Shown here one piece after another: positions 35,880 to 44,752 of a DNA stretch of 64,000 bases. The DNA comes from Hymenopus coronatus (taxonomy: Eukaryota; Arthropoda; Insecta; Mantodea; Hymenopodidae). Position 1 is the stretch's first letter; every line of letters starts with the position of its first letter. Under the pieces are notes generated by a model, which worked only from the letters and a program-made list of their open reading frames with translations, had not been told where the DNA came from and did no database searches. Both the position numbers and the translations under genes were made by a program. The DNA lies in NCBI GenBank assembly GCA_030762935.1, contig CM060893.1, forward strand, positions 7,174,001 through 7,238,000, written 5' to 3'.

Positions 35880-35916
35880 TATAAAAAGAGAGCTGACTGT
35901 GACAGGGGCGTCAGTT
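35880..35916 (+). promoter_or_regulatory. Core promoter: TATA box and TCAGT initiator
   Basis: TATAAAAAG at 35880-35888 and TCAGTT at 35911-35916. The first T of the TATA lies 33 nt before the A of TCAGT, close to the spacing usual for arthropod RNA polymerase II promoters. The initiator A would put the transcription start about 10 nt ahead of the ATG at 35923. That the promoter drives this gene is inferred from position. Confidence 0.65.
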
Positions 35917-35922
35917 AGCGAC

Positions 35923-35958
35923 ATGGCTTCTCTTCATGCATACAACATGATAACCTGG
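35923..35958 (+). CDS. Coding exon 1 of secreted low-complexity protein gene
   Basis: Twelve codons, MASLHAYNMITW, ending in TGG followed by the splice donor GTAAGACATC (35959). The exon ends in phase 0 and joins the phase-0 acceptor at 41567/41568, where the frame continues VTAVQLLLVISSAVAVEE. The joined N-terminus is a textbook signal peptide: short polar start, hydrophobic core, small residues before the likely cut near A25-A27. A tiny first exon carrying the signal-peptide start, then a large intron, is common for arthropod cuticle-type genes. The pairing is inference from phase, promoter and sequence; a cDNA read would settle it. Confidence 0.65.
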
Positions 35959-35997
35959 GTAAGACATCTCCTTGTAGCTATTGCACCTGTACTGCAC

Positions 35998-36320
35998 TAT
36001 TACCAGCTCCGCCTTCTATTTTACATTTATAACACTATCTTTATATCTATTTATGTAGGCAGTTGCTCATATAATCAAGCCTACGTTTGTAGCACCAGTA
36101 AGACTATCTTTATATCGTATTATGTACGTAATATATGCAAGTGTAATCCCCTATTACCACATGCTCTACTAGTTTACATTTGTAGCACCAGCAACACCAT
36201 TTTTATACATATTTGTGTAGGTAGTTGTTTCTCTACTAAACTATTACCAACCCTTCTAATACTTTACATTTGTAGCACCAATAACACTACGTTTACATAT
36301 ATTTATATATTATTAATACA
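35998..36320 (+). repeat. Degenerate tandem repeat, about four 70-90 bp units
   Basis: Units share CTATTACCA, TTACATTTGTAGCACCA, and TTTATATATATTTATGTAGG-like blocks, for example at 36166-36182, 36178-36196 and 36263-36280. It starts about 40 bp into the intron. It keeps a frame open from 35716 to 36402, but that frame is repeat-driven. Confidence 0.7.
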
Positions 36321-36360
36321 TACTTCTTTACTATTGTTTAAATTAACTTCATTTAAAAAT

Positions 36361-37102
36361 ATTATGTGTTCCATTTACATAACTTTTTCTATATCTCTGT
36401 AAAAAAGTATTGTTAAAAATCTTATTCTTCTATCTACATCATAAACATAAGCAGAATAGTCTTATTACTTGCTTCCTTGCAAGTAGAAGAGAAATAAGGG
36501 AGTACTCTAGCCTAAAACGACAGTCAAACCTTTAAAGTCTGATTGGCTTGTAGTTTAAAGGAGTATACAAATTCCCGTATGACCAACATATTTTAAAACT
36601 GAAACCAATAACAAAGAATATCTCGGAAATGGTCAACTGCACGAAAAACAAATATATACGACACAAATTGTGTATTTAAAAAGATCTACCTTTTTGTGTA
36701 ATACGTTTCTGTCTATCTCTTATGGTTTAGCAGTTAGCAAAATTTGGCAAAGTTCATCCAGAATAAAGAGGTCTTCAGAGGTTATTCCCAGAAAATTCAA
36801 GATATACGTTTTATTTGACTTGTAAATATACTTAGTATACAATATTTGGATTAAAATAGTTAGAACCATTTTTGAGAAAATCAAAATGTTTGCTTATAAA
36901 GGGTAGTTTGGGGCGGGGGATATTTATCAAAATCTTCGTATTTTATCCTTGGAAGATACTAAACGTAAATACCAAGTTTGGTATTTAATCGACTTTTCAT
37001 TTTTGAGTTTGGTTCACAGACACACGCGGAGTTTTTTCTAAAAGGGCGTTTTATATACAGGGGATCTCCTCTACTTTCATACCATTTACTATGTAGGGAA
37101 AT
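36361..37102 (+). repeat. HINE-like repeat, diverged, intronic
   Basis: Starts ATTATGTGTTCCATTTACAT and ends with a decayed terminus, TTTACTATGTAGGGAAATT. Confidence 0.8.
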
Positions 37103-37748
37103 TAAAAAACAAAGCAATTAGAAGAAAATGCATCTTTTTTGGATTTTAACGTTGCCTTGAAAGCTTCGCTGTGAATGTCTAACATTACTTACATCTTGCA
37201 TCGCTCCATACATTTTATCTTGCAGATGTTTCTTAAATAATACACAATCGATTTTCATGAAACTCCTGGCCGAAGCCACCAGACATTTTTAAACGAATCA
37301 ACAATATGCGGGCATTGTTGGCGCTGTTAATAAATCAGTGCAGCAAACTTCAGAAGCAGAATCAATGCCAACATAAACGCTCTATTCAACAAAAATTGAC
37401 ATTTCAGTACAATAATCAACTGTTTAGTCCTTAGATAGCATACTTACGTAACTAGAATTAAAACAGACGACGGAGGAATTGATTTAATTGCTACTTCAAA
37501 CATTTGCCGCGAGATGTCCCTCACGGGAGAATTTTTCAAGGTTAATGACCCATGTAAGAAGCAAGCATATCATTAAGTTGCGTGTCATGCACGTCACCTC
37601 AGGCATTCCGGACTGTAAAGGAAACAGAGCAATGCAAGACAGAGAATAAAAGCAATTTAAGTGACTGGAAAGTTAATTAAATTGCAATTACGCTTGAAAA
37701 GCAAAGGTATTTCCGTTCAATCTAGAAGCACTCAAACTTAACAAAAAA
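37103..37748. other. Intronic single-copy sequence
   Basis: About 650 bp without recognisable repeats or open frames. Confidence 0.4.
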
Positions 37749-38103
37749 TCTTATGTGTTCCATTCACGTGACTTTCTCTACATCTCTGTAACAAATTATT
37801 GCTAAATAAGCTTATTCTTTTATCTACACCTTGCTAATCGAGATAAACGGCAGAAACTGTCTTATTACTTGCTTCCTTGTAGGTAGAAGGGAAATAGGGG
37901 ATTACACCAGGCTAAAGTGAGCCTTAATGTTTTAAAATGTGGTTGGAACGGGATTAAAATACGATTCTTTGCGTGGCCAGGAGTTGACAGGTTCTGCTTT
38001 AGGTATTTTAGAACCGAAATCAATAACAAGGAATACCTCGAAAATTTCAACTTCACAAACAAAATATTTATGACATAAATTGTGTGTTTTAAGCTCATGT
38101 AAT

Positions 38104-38138
<35 letters not shown>

Positions 38139-38827
38139 TGGTTTAACGTCCTTTAACCTGGTTGGTCATATTGGGTGATGAATTAAATTGGTGAAATGAT
38201 GCTCAAATGATCTCGGGCTCCATGGAGATTAAAATTACTCGACATTCGTCTCCTCAGGATAAGGGAAAACCCCGAAAACCCCTTATCCGGGTAACTCACC
38301 CTAAGCGAGACTCGAACTCACGACCTGTTGAATGTGAGGCAGACAGGCGAGCATAAGCAGCTTTGTGTGTCTCTTACGGTTTACCAGTTATGCAGAATTT
38401 AAAAAAGAATTCATCCAGACCAGAGTCTTCAGAGGTGATTCCCAGAAAATTAAAGATATACGTTTTATTTGTCATATAAATATCTAAAATATACGAGATT
38501 TTAATCAAAATCTTTAAAGCCATTTTTCAGAAAACCAAAAATTTTGAAATGTTTTTCATTTAAGGGTAGTTGGAGGTGGGAAAGGATTGTCTTGAAAATC
38601 TTCGTATCGCATTCTTGTGAGATACTGAACTTGAACAAGTTTGGTATATCTTTTCGTTTTTGAGCTATGCTCCCTACAGACACACGCACACACTCGGCCA
38701 CTTTTCTACAAATGCTTTTTTTTGGATTCAAAAATGTGTATTTCCGGTGAAATCTCTGTATCGATTTTTTTGGGTGCAATACAGTACTTCCTCTGTACAC
38801 TATGTGCATAGTACTTGTACAGAAAGT
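37749..38827 (+). repeat. HINE-like repeat, carrying a SINE, intronic
   Basis: Starts TCTTATGTGTTCCATTCACG, ends GTACTTGTACAGAAAGT. It is split at about 38100 and 38350 by SINE family 2. Confidence 0.85.
38101..38352 (-). repeat. SINE family 2 with 33-nt T/A tail
   Basis: The T-run 38107-38137 is the poly-A tail in complement. The body has GGTTTAACGTCCTTTAACCT and AAACCCCTTATCCGGGTAAC equivalents, and the B box complement is GAGACTCGAACTC (38309-38321). Same family as 56656-56803 and 57026-57240. Confidence 0.8.
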
Positions 38828-39204
38828 AATATAACACATAATCGTAAGAGATTTAGTGGCAGTTTCACATGGGAAGTAGATTATCGTATTTTATGTGCTT
38901 CCTTTACTTTCACTGAACTTGCTTGCTGACTGATGGGTCCCAGGTTCGATACTCGATTACAAGTATAAACTTTGCTTAACCCAAAAGATTCCTCAGCGTG
39001 ATGATTTATTGTGAATGCGTGTAGTCGGTTAGGTATCGTATCTTCTTCCTCCTCTGTTTACGCTTGTCGTATGGATGACTTATAAGCCAGCGCCTAGGGT
39101 CACGTGCCTGTTGAAGACCAGACGGACTCAGGATCAGAAAGAGTAACCAGAATGGGTGATCAGCCCAATACCTGATATGATAATGAGGGGGAAGATACAT
39201 AAGA
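38828..39204. other. Intronic sequence with possible SINE body
   Basis: CCAGGTTCGATACTCG at about 38940 resembles a B box. The rest of this stretch probably includes the body of the SINE whose tRNA-like head lies at 39205-39300, but I cannot set its end. Confidence 0.35.
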
Positions 39205-39300
39205 AAAGTACGGGCGCCGGTGTGTTCCCCCGGGGATTGAACCCGAACCGCCTTGGTGAAAGGCGAGTGGTCCGACAGCTCGATGTCACCTTATAGCTGT
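39205..39300 (-). repeat. tRNA-like SINE head (family 5)
   Basis: The minus strand reads a box-A-like GGACCACTCGCCTTTCACC and B box GGTTCAATCCCCGG. The flanking body is not delimited. Confidence 0.55.
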
Positions 39301-39644
39301 ATATCTGTATATTGGAGCATTTCTTATGGTGATTATTTTCACACACATTTTAATATATTTTAATCTTGTGTGACATACAATATTTTAGCCATTAATAAAA
39401 CGTAATTACTGTAATAAAGTGTATAGATTCACCATGCTAGATCGAAAGCTGCCGTTCTCTTGGATATATTAACCATAAAGACAGATAGTATAAGTATATG
39501 GAGAACTGTTTATTTCTGAAGCTGTTCTAATGAATTTTTAGGCGCTACAGAATCCATTAGTCCATACAAAGTCTGATTTTATAAACGATAGTCATTTTGT
39601 GAATAGGGAAAAACAAAGGAACGTGAACAGAGATAAAGCAAAAA
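39301..39644. other. Intronic single-copy sequence
   Basis: AT-rich, nothing recognised. Confidence 0.4.
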
Positions 39645-40473
39645 TCTGATGTGTTCCACTCACATGACTTTCCCTACATCTCTGTAACAAATTATTGTTA
39701 AAAACCTATGTTTCTATTTACTTCATGCTAATCGAGAAAAAATTAGCAGAGTCTTATTACTTGCTTCCTTTAAGTAGAAGCGAAATAAGGGAGTACCATA
39801 GGTTAAAGTGATAGTCAAAAGCTGGTTGCTATGTGACTGAAGTTCCTTTGTTTGTATAGACAGGAGTTGACAAATTCCTGTATATGAAAAGTATATTTTT
39901 TCAAAGCTGAAACTAAAAACAAGGAATATTTAAAAAACGATCAACTCCATGAAAAAATGTATATAACATAAATGGTGTGTTTTAACGTGCTCTACATTTT
40001 TGTGTGGTAAATTTTTGTCCATCTCTTACGGTTTAGCAGTTATGTAAATTTCCGTAAAATTCATCCAGAGCCTTCAGAGGCTATTCCCAGAAAATGCAAC
40101 ATATACATTTTATTTGTCAGGTAAATCTCTTGAATATACGGCATTTGAATCAAAGATCGTTAGAGCCATTTTTGAGAAAATAAAATGTTTCGAAATAAGT
40201 CCATATAAAGTGTAGTTTGGTATGGGGGGATTTTTCTCAGAATCTTCGTGTCGCATCCCGGGAAGATACTAAACTTAAATACCAAGTTTGGTATTTTACC
40301 GACTTTTCGTTTTTGAGTTATCGTGTTCAGACACACACATCTTATTTTAAAAATGTCTATTGGATACAGGGTACCCTAAAACATTTATTTCCAGTTAAAT
40401 CTCGGTATCGAATTTTTGGGTGGAGTGCAATACCTTCTCTGTATACTATGTACATAGTAGGTATAGAGAAAGT
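39645..40473 (+). repeat. HINE-like repeat, subfamily A, full length, intronic
   Basis: Starts TCTGATGTGTTCCACTCACA, ends GTAGGTATAGAGAAAGT. Little decayed. Confidence 0.9.
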
Positions 40474-40829
40474 AAAATGCAAAATAAAATTATTTAAAAT
40501 GTCATTCTATTGATTTGTATGTCAATTTTGACATTTCAGTTCATTTCAGGGACTTTGTCGTTGAAAACTGCTGCTCATTGACAATTCAGTTTAATTCTCC
40601 AGCCGAAAACAGAAGCGAGAATTTCCGGATTTGGAGGCTACTACTCAGGGATATTCGCGATATCAAACTGGCAAACTAATTCAATCCAACGACACAACAC
40701 GAGCAGTTGGCAGGCTTGAGGGCAGCCCGGCGGTGTGATAGACGTGTTCCCATTCCTGCCAGAATTTAATCACGCTCTGACACAAAAGTGAGGTTTGCAG
40801 GATGGTGGGTGTGGTTTCTAGTCATGGTG
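40474..40829. other. Intronic single-copy sequence
   Basis: No repeat or protein match that I can see. Contains two short GACATTTCAGTTCATTTCAG-like echoes at 40530-40550. Confidence 0.4.
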
Positions 40830-41175
40830 CACTGCTGGTGTAATTTTATTATATGTTATTTATTTTGGGATTAAAATGTTGATGTCCAAGCGGCTCTTAG
40901 AAGGATTGTATAGTAGTTTAGCTGTAGCCACTGATGGAGTTGCTCCTTAGTTACCGGACATACCCGCAAGCCATGCGGGGAAGCCGGTAGTTTCTGGGAT
41001 TATAATTCCCTAGAGTCTAACGAGGGCGCACTGATGGAAAGGCAAACCGCCGTTGAATTTAACTGCCCGGCGCCTAATCTCGTCCTCCACATACGGTAGA
41101 CCAGAGACTTCGTGCAGGAGTCTCTTGGGAAAAGAGAAAGGGACAGAATAGATGGCTTGGAGGGATGTAGTCTGG
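40830..41175 (-). pseudogene. LINE 3' fragment (ORF2 C-terminus)
   Basis: The minus frame reads KRLLHEVSGLPYVEDEIRRR followed by AVKF. It is closely similar to RLLHEASALPYVEDVIRRRA at 49.3-49.47 kb, and the downstream DNA (GCAAGCCATGCGGGGAAGCC) is also shared. This looks like the C-terminal tail after the reverse transcriptase of a Jockey- or RTE-like LINE. The family is inferred from the pattern only. Confidence 0.6.
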
Positions 41176-41206
41176 GCCCATTGAAGCAATAGCGTACTAG
41201 ATAGAG

Positions 41207-41412
41207 TCAGACTGAAAAACGCAATGCCATAGCCGGGATTTGAACAATTATTCCAATACCAATTGACCATAATAGTTGTCTATACTATGAATCCTGGGAC
41301 TTAAAGTACTTGCAACATTGAAAGTCGCCAATGGGGTTCGGCTAGAGATCAAGATATCCGTGGTTCAAATCCCGGCTATGGCATTGAATTTTTCAGTCTG
41401 ACTCTACCTATC
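41207..41412. repeat. Inverted pair of short tRNA-like SINE heads
   Basis: 41210-41243 and 41365-41404 are reverse complements over about 35 bp (GGTTCAAATCCCGGCTATGG, then CATTG, TTTTTCAGTCTGACTCTA). Each holds a B-box-like GTTCAAATCCC. Together they could fold just upstream of the exon 2 acceptor. Confidence 0.65.
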
Positions 41413-41567
41413 AAACTCCTGTCCTACACGCGGTTTGTGTGAGAAAAAAAAATCCAATAGCATACTTGTCTGCCCCTGATCTCCCAAGCGAGCAATGCAC
41501 CCTGGTGGGAACCGGAGTTTTAATATAATCCATGTATAACTCTTGTCTTGTTTGCCTATTGTTACAG

Positions 41568-42473
41568 GTAACAGCCGTACAGCTTCTCTTGGTCATCTCC
41601 TCGGCGGTGGCTGTGGAGGAGAAAGAATCCTTTGAGAGCTACTTCCAGAATTTCTTCCAGCGACACCAGGACAAGGTTCCCCGAGCGATTGCCAACGCCA
41701 GTCCTCAGAATGTGGTCCACACGCCTAAAGCACTTCCAGCCCAAGTTTCTGTCAAGAACCAGCCAGCACGTTTCGTCACGCCAAGTTTACAAACCTACAA
41801 CTACCAATTAGCAGCACCCGTCTCACAATATTCCTATGTGAACCTCCCTCAGTCGATACAGTACCAGAAACTTCAACCCCCTACCCTTAAGTACACCGCA
41901 GCTTACATCCCTCAGTATCAACCCCAGGTAGCGGTGAGATCACCAGTTCCTGTCACCGCCCTCCAGTTCCGCCCTGAGGATGCCATCAAGAGCTTCAGCC
42001 CAAGTTTCCAGCCCTCAAAGGAGCAACCCTCTCGTCAATACAGCTTCAGTCCCAGCCTCCAATACAACAAGGAAGAATCCGCTCGCCAATACAGCTTCAC
42101 CCCCGTCAAAGAACAGCCATCCAGCCAATCTAGTTACACCTCGGTCAAGGAACAACCCTCTCGCCAGTCCAGCTTCAGCCCCAGCAAGGAACAACCCTCG
42201 AGACAATACAGTTTCACCGTGAGACAGCCCGCCAAAGAGGAACAGCGTCAGTTCGAGAAGTACCCGTCCAAGGAATACTCCAGCAAGAAACCCAGCTACC
42301 GCGACGACGAGTACTACTACAAGGGAAGTGACCAGGGCTACCACGAGCACGTCAAGGTCAAGTCTTCACACACGCACAAGAAGCAGACCACCGGGGGCAC
42401 AGAGGACTACTATGACGGCGACTATGGAGACGATGACGGCAAGAGAGGGTATCGATCCCTTCATGGAATATAG
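41568..42473 (+). CDS. Coding exon 2: secreted low-complexity (cuticle/ECM-like) protein
   Basis: With exon 1 this gives a 313-residue protein. Residues 1-27 are the signal peptide. Residues 29-60 are charged and amphipathic (ESYFQNFFQRHQDK). Residues 61-160 are rich in Pro, Gln, Tyr and Val (YNYQL, QYSYVNLPQS, IPQYQPQVAV). Residues 162-229 hold five imperfect repeats of KEQPSRQYSFSPS type starting near K163, K180, K193, K206 and K219. The C-terminus is basic, then acidic and Tyr/Asp-rich (DDEYYYKG, EDYYDGDYGDDDGKRGYR). There is no cysteine and no Rebers-Riddiford chitin-binding consensus. Coding GC is clearly above that of the surroundings. It is probably an extracellular structural protein of cuticle or matrix; this is inferred from composition. 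A dibasic KR near the end could be a cleavage site. Stop TAG at 42471-42473. Confidence 0.85.
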   Translation, partial: VTAVQLLLVISSAVAVEEKESFESYFQNFFQRHQDKVPRAIANASPQNVVHTPKALPAQVSVKNQPARFVTPSLQTYNYQLAAPVSQYSYVNLPQSIQYQKLQPPTLKYTAAYIPQYQPQVAVRSPVPVTALQFRPEDAIKSFSPSFQPSKEQPSRQYSFSPSLQYNKEESARQYSFTPVKEQPSSQSSYTSVKEQPSRQSSFSPSKEQPSRQYSFTVRQPAKEEQRQFEKYPSKEYSSKKPSYRDDEYYYKGSDQGYHEHVKVKSSHTHKKQTTGGTEDYYDGDYGDDDGKRGYRSLHGI

Positions 42474-42601
42474 TTAGTGTCAACTCAGACTAATAGAGTG
42501 TAGCACAGTACAAACTTACCTTCTTGTGATGGTATCTGCATCTGAAACAAATGCAGAACAGTTGTTATTGTTATTGTTGATCTTGATCGTTTGTTAATAA
42601 A
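42474..42601 (+). other. 3' UTR with AATAAA polyadenylation signal
   Basis: AATAAA at 42596-42601, about 120 nt after the stop codon. A GTTATTGTTATTGTTG run precedes it. Confidence 0.65.
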
Positions 42602-43181
42602 TGAAAAACCTTATTATTGGCTCTCATTGTTGACCCGCATCTCCACTTTCCCTCACTTTGTATACAACAATATTTCAAACACAAACAGTGATTTATTACA
42701 CTGTTGGTTAACCTGCGTGGTAGAGTTTGCTATTCTGCTATTAGAATATAAAATACAGTTAACCAGCGATTTCTTAACACAAATAATGTATAATACTCAC
42801 ACGCCTTTCTCTACTCATAGCTACCTATCACAGTGTTCACACTGTATAACATTTATTTTACCTTCTCTACCACTCACAATATACACAGTAGCAATAGAAG
42901 ACATTGCATTCTATCTATAAAGTTTATACCAATAATTCAACAGAAATGCACGTTATAAGTCCACCTCTGTTCAATAAATGGTTATTTATGACACACGAGC
43001 GTCAAGTTGTGGTTTTTGATTCACAAGAGAATCAAAAAGAAACTTGACGCTCACGTGTCAGAATTTTTTTTTCTACGAGAATTTCCTCTATTAAAAGAAA
43101 GGCACCGAAAGATAAAATAAATTTGAGGTTACGTTTGAGCCAATCACCAAGGGTTACAGTTCGTCCACTTCATACATTTTT
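42602..43181. other. Downstream intergenic sequence with a snapback repeat
   Basis: No gene seen; the open frame 42591-42920 has no support. An inverted repeat lies at 42991-43022 and 43029-43058, listed separately. Confidence 0.45.
42991..43058. repeat. Short snapback inverted repeat (MITE-like)
   Basis: Arms contain GAGCGTCAAGTT (left) and AACTTGACGCTC (right), extended by GTTTTTGATTC/GAATCAAAAA and ACAC/GTGT. The arms are about 30 nt, with a loop of 6 nt. It lies about 400 bp after the polyadenylation signal. Confidence 0.75.
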
Positions 43182-43674
43182 ACTTTCTCTATACGTACTA
43201 TGTACATAGTGTATAGAGAAGGTATATTGCACTCCACCCAAGAATTCGATACCGAGATTTCACCGGAAATATATGTTTTAGGGTCCCCTTTATCTAAAAA
43301 AAGCATTTTCACAAAAAGGTCCGTGTATGTGTGTGTCCGTGTGCCTGTGAACACGATAACTCAAAAACGAAAAGTAGGTAAAATACCAAACTTGGTATTT
43401 AAGTTTAGTATCTTCCAGGGGTGTGACGCGAAGATGTTGAGAAAAATCCTCCACCCCTAACTACCCTTTGCATGGAACTTTTTCGAAAACTTTTGTTTAT
43501 CACTTTAGCCTATGGTACTCCTTTATTTCGCTTCTACTTACAAGGAACCAATAAAATGGCTATTTCTGCTATTTTGTTTTTGCTGATTAGCATGAAGTAA
43601 ATGGAAGTATAAGCTTTTTAAGAATAATTTGTTGCAGAGATGTAGAGAAAGTTTTGTGAATGGTACACTTCAGA
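43182..43674 (-). repeat. HINE-like repeat, internally deleted (493 bp)
   Basis: Both ends are present (ACTTTCTCTATACGTACTAT and GTACACTTCAGA). About 340 bp is missing at the junction near 43497, TTTTGTTTATCACTTTAGCC. Confidence 0.9.
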
Positions 43675-43891
43675 TTTTTCATGTGTGTCTCAAACTTTTC
43701 GGGATTTAGCAGGTAAGTTCGATTCTACTTATTTCGCAACTCTAAAAAAAATCATAACTCTCAGAATTTGCCATTTTCTCAAAATACATCACAGAACAAC
43801 AATAATTTTTATTTGGCATGGCCTGCTTTAATTTGAATTCTTAGTAATGGTAAACGTATGGTATATATGAATATATGTGAAAAAAAAAAAA
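43675..43891. other. Spacer, nothing recognised
   Basis: AT-rich sequence between two copies. Confidence 0.4.
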
Positions 43892-44718
43892 TCTGATGTG
43901 TACCATTCACATGACTTTCTCTATATCTCTATAAATTATTATTATTAGTAAGTTTATATTTTATTTATTTCATACTAATGGAGAAAAATTAGCAGAAATA
44001 GTCTTATTTCTTGTTTTATTGTAAGTAGAAGCGAAATAAGGTTAAAGTGAAAGCCAAAAGCTGGTTGCTATGTGACTGAAGTTCGTTTGTTTGTATGGAC
44101 AAGAAAACCTGTATGAGAAAAGTATAAGTTTTTCAAAGCTGAAACCAAGAAAAAGGAATATCTCAAAAACGATCAACTCCACGAAAAAAATGTATATGAC
44201 ATAAATTGTGTGTTTTAACGTGCTCTACATTTTTTGTGGGTTAAGTTTCTGTCCATCTCTTACGGTTTAGTAGTTATGAAAAATTCATCCAGAATAAAGT
44301 AGTCTTCAGAGGCCATTCCCAGAATATTCAAAATATACATTTTATTTGTCAGGTAAATAACTTTAATATACGGTATTTTAATTAAAATCGTTAGAGCCAT
44401 TTTTTAAAAAATCAAAATTTTCGAAAAAAGTTCCATGTAAAGGGTAGTTAGGGGTGGGGGGATTTTGCTCAGAACCTTCGTGTCGCATCCCTGGAAGATA
44501 CTAAACTTAAATACCAAGTTTGGTATTTTACCGACTTTTCGTTTTTGAGTTATCGCGTTCACAGACACACGGACACACACGGACCTTTTTCTAAAAATAC
44601 TTTTTTTGGATACAGGGTACCCTAAAACATATTTCCGGTGAAATCTCGGTATCGAAATTTTTGGTGGAGTGCAATACATTCTCTATTCACTATGTACATA
44701 GTGAGTATAGAGAAAGTA
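43892..44718 (+). repeat. HINE-like repeat, subfamily A, representative full-length copy
   Basis: Starts TCTGATGTGTACCATTCACA; the inner motif ACTTTCTCTATA follows at about 43912. Ordered landmarks are AATTAGCAGAAATAGTCTTA, AAAGCTGGTTGCTATGTGAC, TACGGTTTAGTAGTTATG, ATTCCCAGAATATTCAAAAT, TTTTAATTAAAATCGTTAGA, then a (CA)n tract at about 44564-44580, GGTGAAATCTCGGTATCG, and the hairpin CTCTATTCACTATG/CATAGTGAGTATAGAG. Ends AGAAAGT. There is no coding capacity. Known of Helentrons and HINEs: rolling-circle elements with asymmetric terminal inverted repeats, a 3' hairpin and TT targets; autonomous relatives encode Rep-helicase. None is in this window. Confidence 0.9.
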
Positions 44719-44752
44719 ATGAATTACAGTTATATAATACGATGGTAAAAAA

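Larger units (their letters stand above)
35959..41567 (+). other. Intron 1, 5.6 kb, filled with repeats
   Basis: Donor GTAAGA at 35959; acceptor TTGCCTATTGTTACAG ending at 41567 with a pyrimidine-rich tract. It contains a degenerate tandem repeat, three HINE-like copies (all plus, the gene's strand), at least two SINEs and a LINE fragment. Confidence 0.6.

Noticed and set aside
35716..36402. 228-codon open frame as an independent gene
   Set aside because: It starts upstream of the TATA box, its second half is the tandem repeat, and codons 70-81 are better explained as exon 1 with a splice donor.
41532..41567. ATG at 41532 as the true start of the secreted protein
   Set aside because: The 36 nt between it and 41568 look like a polypyrimidine tract ending in CAG. 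Exon 1 at 35923 has a promoter and gives a better signal peptide. Not fully excluded.
42015..42350. Open frame antisense to the secreted-protein exon
   Set aside because: Shadow of a repetitive coding sequence; no independent support.
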